Numbered from the stretch's first letter, positions 1 to 5,341 are shown. The stretch: 9,915 nucleotides of DNA from an uncultured Lachnospiraceae bacterium (GCA_946613735.1 CAMOFS010000029.1:1-9915); one strand, 5' to 3'. Program-made: numbers and translations. Notes: generated by a model not told the origin, from the letters alone.

Positions 1-60
1 CTGTCATTCTGAGGGCGAAGCCGCCTGTCATTCTGAGGGCGAAGCCCGAAGAATCTTTTT
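1..60 (+). repeat. Interspersed TGTCATTCTGAG...GAATCTTT repeat, one partial and one full copy
   Basis: A 22-bp segment (1-22) recurs exactly at 25-46, giving a 24-bp period. The second copy continues into a CGAAGAATCTTTTT tail. The same sequence type returns at 3441-3618 in both orientations. It belongs to the widespread class of short intergenic repeats whose false translation gives the familiar HSERSEES-type peptides. Here it lies about 15 nt before the start of the CLC transporter gene, so it probably forms part of that gene's leader. The left boundary may be outside the window. Confidence 0.85.
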
Positions 61-75
61 GAAAGGAACTTTAGG

Positions 76-1365
76 TTGACAAAAGAGAGATTTCAGGAAA
101 AACTGCAGCATGACACACGTCGTGCACTGGCAGTCATAAAGTGGGTTGTATTTGCCTGCATCACCGGACTGGTGATCGGACCGGTGGGTGCGGCCTTTTG
201 CTGGTTTATGAATGAGGTCACCGGTCTTAGACAAAAGAATTCGTGGCTTTTGTTCTTCCTGCCCTTTGGCGCCATGTTCATAGTATACATGTACCGGACT
301 TTTAAAAAACGAAATGTGACATATTCCGCGACTGGGACAAACCTGGTGCTTTCTGCCATCCAGTCCCAGGACGAAATACCGCTTCGTATGGCTCCTCTTA
401 TTTTTGTTTCCACCATACTATCCCATCTTGTAGGTGCATCTGTGGGGCGTGAGGGTGCCGCACTTCAGATGGGCGGCAGTATCGGAAATGCCATCGGACG
501 ACTTTTCAAATTGGATGACCAGGACAAGCATACCATTATCATGTGCGGCATGAGCGCCGCTTTTTCGGCAGTCTTTGGCACGCCTCTTACGGCGGCGGTG
601 TTTTCCATGGAGGTGGTGTCTGTAGGTATCATGCACTATGCGGCGCTGATGCCTTGTGTCATATCCTCCTTTGTGGCAAGAGGCATAGCTCAAAAGTTGG
701 GTTTTCCCAATCTGGGCTTTAAGCTATATGATGTCCCTTCGCTTTCGATAAAGAGCGCTGTGCTTACGGCACTTTTTGCGGCAGCCTGTGGACTGGCATC
801 CATGGCTTTTTGCATACTTTTGAACCGCACCGAGAGGACGGCGGAAAAGCGTGCTTCCAATCCTTATGTCAGGGCTTTTGTGGGAGGCACCCTGGTTTTG
901 ATATTTACCCTTATTGCAGGTGACCAGACCTATAATGGTACCGGAATAAACATAATAAATGCTGCATTTACACCAGGCGGGGAGGTCTTCGTTGCGGCAT
1001 TCATTCCTAAGATGATTTTTACTGTGGTATCTATAGCGGCAGGATATCGTGGCGGTGAGATAGTCCCGTCCTTTTGTATCGGCACATCCCTTGGAGTTTT
1101 TTTTGCCTGGATATTTGGAGCTTCCCCCAGTACCACTCTTTTGATGTCTGCCATTGGCATGGGAGCATTTTTCTGTGGCGTGACAAACTGTCCCATCACA
1201 TCTTTCATTCTATTGATGGAACTGTTCGGTATGGAGGCGGCGCCGCTTTTTATCATAGCTGTCGCAGTGAGTTATACCATCTCAGGGTACTACGGTCTCT
1301 ACAAGAGCCAAAAGATACTGTATTCAAAATACAAGTCCAACTACATAAACAAGCAGACGAAGTAG
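76..1365 (+). CDS. CLC-family anion transporter, CLC-F (fluoride/proton antiporter)-like
   Basis: This is a 429-residue, many-helix membrane protein of the CLC family. The gating-glutamate motif reads GREGAALQ (residues 124-131, Glu126), in the helix-F position of GREGP in canonical CLCs. The usual GSGIP selectivity motif is replaced by GTNLV (87-91), close to the GNNLI variant known in fluoride-selective CLC-F proteins. The GIFAP region is GGEIVPSF (326-333), again CLC-F-like. Tyrosines at 400 and 405 are candidates for the central Tyr. No C-terminal CBS domains are present, as is common in short bacterial forms. The likely role is export of fluoride (or chloride) against proton import at the plasma membrane. 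The start is TTG at 76, behind an AAAGGA site at 62-67; no in-frame ATG gives a better fit. No fluoride riboswitch is seen in the 75 upstream bases. The family call is firm; the fluoride specificity is inferred. Confidence 0.88.
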   Translation: MTKERFQEKLQHDTRRALAVIKWVVFACITGLVIGPVGAAFCWFMNEVTGLRQKNSWLLFFLPFGAMFIVYMYRTFKKRNVTYSATGTNLVLSAIQSQDEIPLRMAPLIFVSTILSHLVGASVGREGAALQMGGSIGNAIGRLFKLDDQDKHTIIMCGMSAAFSAVFGTPLTAAVFSMEVVSVGIMHYAALMPCVISSFVARGIAQKLGFPNLGFKLYDVPSLSIKSAVLTALFAAACGLASMAFCILLNRTERTAEKRASNPYVRAFVGGTLVLIFTLIAGDQTYNGTGINIINAAFTPGGEVFVAAFIPKMIFTVVSIAAGYRGGEIVPSFCIGTSLGVFFAWIFGASPSTTLLMSAIGMGAFFCGVTNCPITSFILLMELFGMEAAPLFIIAVAVSYTISGYYGLYKSQKILYSKYKSNYINKQTK

Positions 1366-1413
1366 CAAATGATGAAAGAGGGTTGTGCGGACGACCTTTC
1401 GACAATGATAAAC

Positions 1414-1421
1414 TAAGGAGG
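1414..1421 (+). promoter_or_regulatory. Strong ribosome binding site of the acetyltransferase gene
   Basis: An AAGGAGGA-type sequence ends 4-5 bases before ATG 1426 and fixes this start. The 60-bp gap from the CLC gene has no terminator hairpin, so read-through from the transporter gene is possible. Confidence 0.8.
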
Positions 1422-1425
1422 AATT

Positions 1426-2061
1426 ATGCCGGAGGACAAAAAAAGAATGGAAGCGGGCCTCATCTATGACCCCGGAGTAGACGAGATCATGGACGAGCAG
1501 GGAAGGCTTTTGGAGAGGCTGTATGACTTTAACATGACCAGACCCTCGGAGATGGACAGGCGCAATGAGCTTTTAAAGGAGATGTTTGGAGCCATTGGAA
1601 AGGACTGCTATATTGAGCCGCCCCTTCACGCAAACTGGGGAGGAAAAAATGTCTTTTTTGGAGACAGGGTGTATGCCAACTTTGGACTGACCCTGGTGGA
1701 TGACGGCAAGATATATGTGGGTGATGCGGTGCTTTTTGGCCCCAATGTAGTGGTGGCTACGGCAAACCATCCCATAGAACCCCGAACAAGGGAAAAGGCG
1801 CTGCAGTACAACAAGGACGTACACATCGGAAACAACGTCTGGATAGGAGCGGGCACAGTGATAGTGCCTGGGATCACCATAGGTGACAACTCTGTTATAG
1901 GTGCGGGTTCAGTGGTCACAAAGGATATACCGGAAAATGTAGTAGCCGTGGGAAACCCCTGCCGGGTACTAAGGGCAATAGGGGAGCACGACCGGGAATA
2001 TTTTTACAAGGACGAAAAGATCGACTGGGACGAGGTGGAAAAATATCTGGATGCCGACTAA
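1426..2061 (+). CDS. Maltose/galactoside-type O-acetyltransferase (LacA/Maa family)
   Basis: This 211-residue cytosolic enzyme is predicted to transfer acetyl from acetyl-CoA to a sugar hydroxyl. The N-terminal 60 residues match the Mac domain (MEAGLIYDPG at 8-17, then RLYDFNMTRP at 31-40). After this come left-handed beta-helix hexapeptide repeats, for example IGNNVWIGAGTVIVPG (134-149) and IGDNSVIGAGSVV (152-164). The catalytic His lies in TANHP (His115), the same place as in E. coli LacA. The C-terminal GNPCRVLR (176-183) is typical of the family. Length and motif order are complete, with no sign of damage. The natural sugar substrate cannot be read from sequence; members of this family often have weak or unknown physiological substrates. 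The neighbours (an anion transporter and a nucleotide-kinase-like protein) give no pathway hint. Confidence 0.93.
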   Translation: MPEDKKRMEAGLIYDPGVDEIMDEQGRLLERLYDFNMTRPSEMDRRNELLKEMFGAIGKDCYIEPPLHANWGGKNVFFGDRVYANFGLTLVDDGKIYVGDAVLFGPNVVVATANHPIEPRTREKALQYNKDVHIGNNVWIGAGTVIVPGITIGDNSVIGAGSVVTKDIPENVVAVGNPCRVLRAIGEHDREYFYKDEKIDWDEVEKYLDAD

Positions 2062-2088
2062 AATCATAATGCAAATAAATACGGGAAG

Positions 2089-2097
2089 TGATAAAAT
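2089..2097 (+). promoter_or_regulatory. Candidate extended -10 promoter for the kinase-like gene
   Basis: TGATAAAAT matches an extended -10 element (TG-N-TAAAAT), about 50 bases before ATG 2148. No good -35 box is found at 17 bases upstream. It lies in the 86-bp gap after the acetyltransferase stop codon, a gap that otherwise contains nothing recognisable. Confidence 0.4.
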
Positions 2098-2147
2098 AAG
2101 ATTAGTAAAGGGGTTAATTACGCTTAGACTTGAAAGGGGGGTGTGAT

Positions 2148-2744
2148 ATGGGTAAGCAGGTTCTTGTATCATTGGAGCGTGAGTTTGGCAGCGGCGGTCA
2201 CAAGATCGCACAGGCTATTGCCCAGGAGTTCGGGCTGAAGTATTATTCCAGAAACATCCTTGAGGAGATCTTCAAGGACAAACCGGAGCATGCGGCCAAG
2301 ATGGCAGAGTACGAGGAAAAGGGCTCACCGCTTCTGACGCGCCATGTGAGAGGCCATTCCAGCGACACATCGGAGACTCTTGCCAGGATGGAGTTTGATT
2401 TTATCCGTGAGAGGGCCGATGCGGGAGAGTCATTTGTAATAGTTGGCCGATGCGGAGGTATGGTACTTAGGGATTATCCCGGACTTATTACATACTTCGT
2501 GATGGCAGACATGTATGACAAGGTTATCCGGGTCTGTGACCGTGAGGGACTCACCGAACGCGAGGCCATGACCAGGATCGCCAGGATAGACCGGATGAGA
2601 AAAAAATTCCACGATCAGTATTGTGACTTCAGATGGGGTGATTCCAGGGCATATGATCTGTCGGTCAATATTTCCAGGCTGGGACTTGAGAATACCAGGG
2701 ATGCCATGGTGGAGTACACCAGACACTGGATCGAGATGTTATAG
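2148..2744 (+). CDS. Cytidylate kinase-like P-loop protein
   Basis: This 198-residue protein is of the cytidylate-kinase-like type common in Clostridia, distinct from true Cmk. The N-terminus VLVSLEREFGSGGHKIAQ carries the P-loop variant GSGGHKI (residues 14-20). VIVGRCGGMVL (97-107) corresponds to the second strand with its conserved GR. The LID-like IARIDRMRKKF (144-154) carries the basic residues expected to touch phosphate, and DLSVNISRLGLE (170-181) is the usual C-terminal strand. It probably phosphorylates a nucleotide or small molecule, but its substrate is unknown. ATG 2148 is preferred because AAAGGGGGG (2133-2141) sits at the right distance; the in-frame TTG at 2130 lies in front of this site and is unlikely. 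The four-cysteine small gene follows 8 bases after the stop, so the two are probably cotranscribed. Confidence 0.85.
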   Translation: MGKQVLVSLEREFGSGGHKIAQAIAQEFGLKYYSRNILEEIFKDKPEHAAKMAEYEEKGSPLLTRHVRGHSSDTSETLARMEFDFIRERADAGESFVIVGRCGGMVLRDYPGLITYFVMADMYDKVIRVCDREGLTEREAMTRIARIDRMRKKFHDQYCDFRWGDSRAYDLSVNISRLGLENTRDAMVEYTRHWIEML

Positions 2745-2752
2745 AGGTATTT

Positions 2753-2926
2753 ATGAGCTTATGTGATACCTGTGCCTACCTCGAGTATGACGAGGAGGAC
2801 GAGGACTACTATTGCAGCGTGGATATGGACGAGGACGACTACGGAAGGATGGTAAGTGAGGGCTTTAAGACCTGCGTTTACTATCGTGATGGTGACGAAT
2901 ACAAGGTGGTCCGACATCAGATGTGA
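2753..2926 (+). CDS. Small acidic four-cysteine protein (DUF6472-like)
   Basis: This 57-residue ORF begins MSLCDTCAYLEYDEEDEDYY and ends DEYKVVRHQM. Cysteines at 4, 7, 21 and 41 (a CxxC pair plus two single Cys) suggest a small metal-binding, rubredoxin- or zinc-knuckle-like fold. The overall pattern (CDTCAxxxYDEE, DMDEDDY, a Cys before YYRDGDEYK, and a VVRHQM end) agrees with what I remember of the DUF6472 family of Lachnospiraceae and relatives; this was not checked by a search. A GAGGT site (2744-2748) lies just before the ATG and overlaps the end of the upstream stop codon. It is followed directly by a terminator, so it is the last gene of the unit. Its function is unknown. Confidence 0.8.
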   Translation: MSLCDTCAYLEYDEEDEDYYCSVDMDEDDYGRMVSEGFKTCVYYRDGDEYKVVRHQM

Positions 2927-2933
2927 TATATTG

Positions 2934-2962
2934 GCGGGATCCTTATGGATCCCGCTTTTTTT
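2934..2962 (+). terminator. Intrinsic terminator after the four-cysteine gene
   Basis: A perfect 9-bp stem (GCGGGATCC against GGATCCCGC) with a TTAT loop is followed by seven T residues. It lies 7 bases past the stop codon at 2926. Confidence 0.95.
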
Positions 2963-2980
2963 GTTCCCTTTTGACAAAAT

Positions 2981-3016
2981 GAAAACGGATCCGAGGGGGA
3001 GCGCGGATCCGTTTTC
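2981..3016. terminator. Second hairpin, probably a bidirectional terminator
   Basis: A perfect 13-bp stem (GAAAACGGATCCG against CGGATCCGTTTTC) encloses a 10-base loop. A on the left arm and T on the right give a U-rich end on either strand. It stands between the plus-strand unit and the convergent minus-strand gene ending at 3058. It can therefore stop transcription from both sides. Confidence 0.85.
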
Positions 3017-3057
3017 TTTAAAAGTATGAAAAGAGGAGGGAAAATATAATTCCGGAG

Positions 3058-3291
3058 TTAATACTTTAAACTCCCGGGTCTTTTGTAAGTGATTCCATTC
3101 AACTCGGCGTAGGGGTCATGCTGGTAGGTCGCGGCGAATTCTTCTTCAAAGGATGGCTTGTCATCATGCTTTCTTGTCTTGGCCTTTTTTGCATTGCCCT
3201 TCGCCTTCTGGTCTTCCTTATTCGATTTATTCTTCATAACGACCGGCGCGATCATCATGGTAACGATTCCATTCATATCCATAACACCCAC
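3058..3291 (-). CDS. Small hypothetical protein, hydrophobic N-terminus and charged tail
   Basis: I do not recognise this protein of about 77 residues. The first 20 residues are rich in V, M, I and A (GIVTMMIAPVVM) and could be a short membrane anchor. A Lys-rich stretch follows (KNKSNKEDQKAKGNAKKAKTRK across two dozen residues). It ends in an acidic and aromatic tail with FEEEF, QHDPYAELNG and ITYKRPG. This ordered layout looks more like a real small gene than a chance frame. GTG 3291 is chosen because AAAGGA lies 6 bases upstream on the minus strand; TTG 3294, ATG 3282 and ATG 3276 are alternatives. A shared bidirectional hairpin follows the stop codon. The overlapping plus-strand frames here are Phe/Leu/Ile-rich mirrors of it. 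Confidence 0.6.
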   Translation of the reverse strand: MGVMDMNGIVTMMIAPVVMKNKSNKEDQKAKGNAKKAKTRKHDDKPSFEEEFAATYQHDPYAELNGITYKRPGSLKY

Positions 3292-3440
3292 CAAGTTTCC
3301 TTTCTATTTATATTATCGGAAGAATTGTCAGATAATTTAGCTTTATATCAGAATTTTTTGAATTATTTTAAAAAGATACAAATTGGCTTATTTGGTTGTG
3401 GTGCATCATGTGGTTTTTATGTATAATACTTTCCGTTGAA
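3292..3440. other. AT-rich intergenic region between divergent genes
   Basis: This 149-bp stretch is clearly richer in A and T than its surroundings. It separates the small minus-strand gene from the HypB operon and should hold promoters for both. Apart from the TATAAT at 3422-3427 and a weak inverted repeat (ATTATC 3312-3317 against GATAAT 3331-3336), I see nothing in it. No riboswitch or RNA gene was recognised. Confidence 0.6.
3422..3427 (+). promoter_or_regulatory. Candidate -10 box for the HypB operon
   Basis: This is a perfect TATAAT. The best -35 candidates upstream (TTGTGG at 3396-3401, 20-base spacer) are poor, so it may be weak or regulated. If used, transcription would start near 3434 and carry the whole repeat array in a leader of about 205 bases before ATG 3640. 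Confidence 0.45.
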
Positions 3441-3618
3441 TGAAGATCCTTCGGGCGAAGCCCTCAGGATGACAGGGGAGGGCCGATCCCAAAACGAAGC
3501 CCTCAGGATGACAGGGGAGGGCCGATCCCAAAACGAAGCCCTCAGGATGACAGGGAGTGGCAGGGCCCTTCGGATGAAGCCCGCGACATGTCATTCTGAG
3601 CGTAGCGAAGAATCTTTT
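3441..3618. repeat. Composite array of the interspersed repeat with inverted ends
   Basis: The array opens with GAAGATCCTTCGGGC...CAGGATGACA (3442-3473) and closes with TGTCATTCTGAG...GAATCTTT (3589-3617). The two ends are imperfect reverse complements of each other and resemble the copies at 1-60. Between them lie 39-bp tandem units and a partial copy around 3564-3588. The arms could form a long imperfect hairpin. The array is an open frame only by chance of unit length, giving an Arg/Glu/Gly-rich peptide and the well-known CHSERSEES artefact. Confidence 0.85.
3456..3556 (+). repeat. 39-bp tandem direct repeat, about 2.6 copies
   Basis: Units start at 3456, 3495 and 3534, each with CGAAGCCCTCAGGATGACAG. 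The first two also share GGGAGGGCCGATCCCAAAA, while the third breaks off after position 3556. The first two copies look identical, which suggests recent amplification or slippage. Thirty-nine is a multiple of three, so the frame stays open through the array. Confidence 0.9.
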
Positions 3619-3639
3619 ATAAATGAAAAGAGGAATGAA

Positions 3640-4308
3640 ATGAGTGCAATAGCAGTTAAGGAAGTAAAGGAAAGAGTCATCGCCGACAATGATGCGGTGG
3701 CCCAAAAGGTAAGATCCGATCTGGGATCAAAGGGGGTTTTTCTGGTAAACCTCATGGCTTCCCCCGGTGCGGGAAAGACAACAACCTTGGTGCGTACCAT
3801 AAATGCATTAAAGGATGAGTACCGGATCGGTGTTATGGAGGCTGATGTTGACTCCGTGGTTGATGCCGAGACCATAGAGCAGACCGGCGCAAAGGTGATC
3901 CAGCTCCATACCGGCGGTTCCTGCCACATGGATGCGGATATGACCATGCGTGGACTTGAGGCCTTGGGCTATGATGATCTGGATGTTGTGTTTTTGGAAA
4001 ATGTGGGAAACCTGGTATGTCCTGCAGAGTTTGATGTGGGTGCAGCCAAGAAGGTTATGATACTTTCCGTTCCGGAAGGACATGACAAACCACTGAAGTA
4101 TCCCCTGATGTTTTCCGTCAGCGACTGCCTTTTGATAAATAAGATCGATGCTGCAGAGGTGTTTGATTTTGATATGGAAAAATTAAAGGGTTACGTGGGA
4201 GACCTAAACCCTGATATGCCGGTTTTTCCCGTGTCATCTCTGAAGGGAGACGGCTACGACGAATGGATCGACTGGCTCAAGGAGGAAATAAAAAAATGGC
4301 AAGAGTAA
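3640..4308 (+). CDS. hypB: HypB-family metal-chaperone GTPase, first copy
   Basis: This 222-residue cytosolic GTPase belongs to the HypB/UreG SIMIBI family, which loads nickel into enzymes, classically [NiFe]-hydrogenase together with HypA. The P-loop is ASPGAGKTT (residues 40-48). MEADVDSVVDAE (66-77) is the switch region. The metal site is Cys95-His96 in GGSCHMD plus Cys127 in ENVGNLVCPAEFD, the Cys-His...Cys set that binds metal at the HypB dimer interface. SVPEGHDKPLKYP (143-155) is the family signature, and the G4 motif is NKID (167-170). The N-terminal CxxCGC site and the His-rich stretch of some HypBs are absent. ATG 3640 is chosen behind AAAAGAGGA (3626-3634). The frame stays open back to 3436, but those 68 codons are repeat array. 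The gene overlaps the second HypB by 13 bases. Confidence 0.93.
   Translation: MSAIAVKEVKERVIADNDAVAQKVRSDLGSKGVFLVNLMASPGAGKTTTLVRTINALKDEYRIGVMEADVDSVVDAETIEQTGAKVIQLHTGGSCHMDADMTMRGLEALGYDDLDVVFLENVGNLVCPAEFDVGAAKKVMILSVPEGHDKPLKYPLMFSVSDCLLINKIDAAEVFDFDMEKLKGYVGDLNPDMPVFPVSSLKGDGYDEWIDWLKEEIKKWQE
4279..4285 (+). promoter_or_regulatory. Internal ribosome binding site of the second HypB gene
   Basis: AAGGAGG lies inside the 3' end of the first HypB gene, 10 bases before ATG 4296. It sets this start rather than the in-frame ATG at 4263. Together with the 13-bp overlap it suggests translational coupling of the two paralogs. Confidence 0.75.
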
Positions 4309-4946
4309 TAGAGCTTCATAAGAGCGTAACGGAGTCCAACGACCGCGATGCCGAGGAGCTGAGGAGAGAGCTTAAGGATAAGGGAATGCTTCTTATCAAC
4401 CTTATGAGCTCGCCGGGCTCAGGCAAGACCACCCTTTTATCAAGAACCATACAGGATATGAATGATAATACGCCCATCGCTGTCTTAGAGGCTGATATCG
4501 AGTCCGATGTGGACGCAGTAAAGATCGAGGCGCTGGGGGCAAAAAGTGTCCAGGTACATACGGATGGCATGTGCCATATGGATGCGGGCATGACCAGGGC
4601 CGGTCTTATGGGGATGGACCTTACTGGAATCAGGATAGCTTTTTTGGAAAATGTAGGTAATCTTATCTGCCCGGCGGAGTTTGACACAGGGGCTCATAAG
4701 AATGTTATGATCCTGTCGGTGCCAGAGGGAGATGATAAGCCATTGAAGTATCCACTGATGTTTTCAATGTGTGATGCTCTGGTGATAACAAAGATGGACA
4801 CAAAGGAGTTTTTCACCTTTGACCTTGACCTTTGTATAGAACATGTAAAAAAGCTCAACCCGGACATAGAGATCTTCCCGGTGTCGGCCAAGACCGGCGA
4901 GGGGATGGATGCCTGGGAGGAGTACTTAAAAAAGGAGGTATTTTAA
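4296..4946 (+). CDS. hypB: HypB-family metal-chaperone GTPase, second tandem copy
   Basis: This 216-residue paralog matches the preceding protein along its length, with roughly half of the residues identical by eye. The P-loop SSPGSGKTT (38-46), switch LEADIESDVDA (64-74), metal residues Cys93-His94 in DGMCHMD and Cys125 in ENVGNLICPAEFD, and signature SVPEGDDKPLKYP (141-153) are intact. The G4 motif is TKMD (165-168) in place of NKID; T/NKxD is within the range tolerated for GTP binding. Both copies keep full catalytic and metal sites, so neither is a decayed duplicate. HypB works as a nucleotide-dependent dimer with metal at the interface, so a heterodimer is possible. The gene overlaps the first by 13 bases and is followed after 1 base by the FakA-middle-domain-like gene. 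Confidence 0.92.
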   Translation: MARVIELHKSVTESNDRDAEELRRELKDKGMLLINLMSSPGSGKTTLLSRTIQDMNDNTPIAVLEADIESDVDAVKIEALGAKSVQVHTDGMCHMDAGMTRAGLMGMDLTGIRIAFLENVGNLICPAEFDTGAHKNVMILSVPEGDDKPLKYPLMFSMCDALVITKMDTKEFFTFDLDLCIEHVKKLNPDIEIFPVSAKTGEGMDAWEEYLKKEVF

Positions 4947-4947
4947 G

Positions 4948-5274
4948 ATGGCGATGCCAAAGCAGACAATAGAATTCAGATATGACACCCAGCTTCTTTT
5001 GGACTTTTATGTAGAGGAGGGTGAGGATGCCGATGATGTGGCTGATGATCTGACGGACGAGATCAGGGAGTATTTACTCTCTAATGTAAAGGGCGACTCC
5101 ATGGTGATAGCCGGTGACAGCGGTGAGGATGATAATGGAGAAAAGGCCATCATCAAGCTTCACTATCACACCAATGAGCCCTGGGACGTGCTCTCTTACT
5201 GCCGCACGCACGGCGAGATCTATGATATCGTGGTGGAGGATATGGATCGCCAGTCCAGAGATCTGAAGGGCTGA
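4948..5274 (+). CDS. Stand-alone FakA/DAK middle-domain-like protein with HxH motif
   Basis: This 108-residue acidic protein resembles only the middle (regulatory) domain of fatty-acid kinase FakA/YloV and DhaK-like proteins. The stretch GDSMVIAGD...IIKLHYHTNEPWDVLSYCRTHGEI...VEDMDRQ parallels the FakA pattern GDSLVVVGDDD-IVKVHVHTNDPGEVLxYALKxGEL-IENMREQ (family pattern recalled from memory). The kinase domain is absent. FakA's HVH motif, reported to take part in a metal site in the S. aureus protein, is conserved as His72-Tyr-His74. The Cys of the FakA YGYCTEF strand appears as Asp13 in RYDTQL. An acidic insertion (GDSGEDDNGEK, 56-66) precedes the HxH strand. AAAGGAGG (4931-4938) and the 1-base gap to HypB place it in the same operon. 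A role as partner or metal donor of HypB is inference only. Confidence 0.75.
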   Translation: MAMPKQTIEFRYDTQLLLDFYVEEGEDADDVADDLTDEIREYLLSNVKGDSMVIAGDSGEDDNGEKAIIKLHYHTNEPWDVLSYCRTHGEIYDIVVEDMDRQSRDLKG

Positions 5275-5281
5275 TATTTCG

Positions 5282-5310
5282 TTTTCAAACAACAGAAGAT
5301 ATGTTATAAT
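5282..5310 (+). promoter_or_regulatory. Sigma-A type promoter overlapping the upstream terminator
   Basis: TTTTCA (5282-5287), a 17-base spacer and TATAAT (5305-5310) with an extended TG at 5302-5303 make a good promoter. The start site would fall near 5317, inside the left arm of the terminator hairpin. Transcripts begun here would lack most of that arm and escape termination, whereas read-through RNA from the HypB operon would be stopped. Confidence 0.6.
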
Positions 5311-5314
5311 TTTT

Positions 5315-5341
5315 CCCGGAGACTATGTCTCCGGGTTTTTT
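5315..5341 (+). terminator. Intrinsic terminator of the HypB operon
   Basis: A 9-bp stem (CCCGGAGAC against GTCTCCGGG) with a 3-base loop is followed by six T residues. It lies 40 bases past the stop codon of the FakA-like gene. Confidence 0.92.

Noticed and set aside
1..75. Possible fluoride riboswitch before the CLC-F-like gene
   Set aside because: The bases are filled by the interspersed repeat, and the conserved crcB-motif segments could not be found. The sequence left of the window was not available.
1383..1412. Promoter TTGTGC...GATAAA before the acetyltransferase
   Set aside because: Both boxes are weak and the spacing is 18. It is not clearly better than chance, so the gene may be read from upstream.
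1074..1469. Overlapping plus-strand ORF of 131 codons
   Set aside because: It lies in another frame of the CLC gene and runs into the acetyltransferase. Its product is irregular, with no ribosome site or motif.
2130..2147. TTG 2130 as start of the kinase-like protein
   Set aside because: It lies before the AAAGGGGGG ribosome site, which fits ATG 2148 instead.
3312..3336. Inverted repeat ATTATC...GATAAT as a Fur or NikR operator
   Set aside because: The half-sites face the wrong way for a Fur box and do not match NikR. A 6-bp inverted repeat in AT-rich DNA is expected by chance.
3118..3426. Plus-strand ORF with hydrophobic residues
   Set aside because: It is a mirror of the minus-strand gene at 3058-3291, runs on into AT-rich intergenic DNA and has no ribosome site.
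3456..3556. CRISPR array
   Set aside because: The 39-bp units follow each other with no spacers, and no cas genes are present.
3436..3639. Longer N-terminus for the first HypB, starting at 3436
   Set aside because: The 68 extra codons are translated repeat array ending in the known CHSERSEES artefact, while ATG 3640 has a good ribosome site and matches where HypB homology begins.
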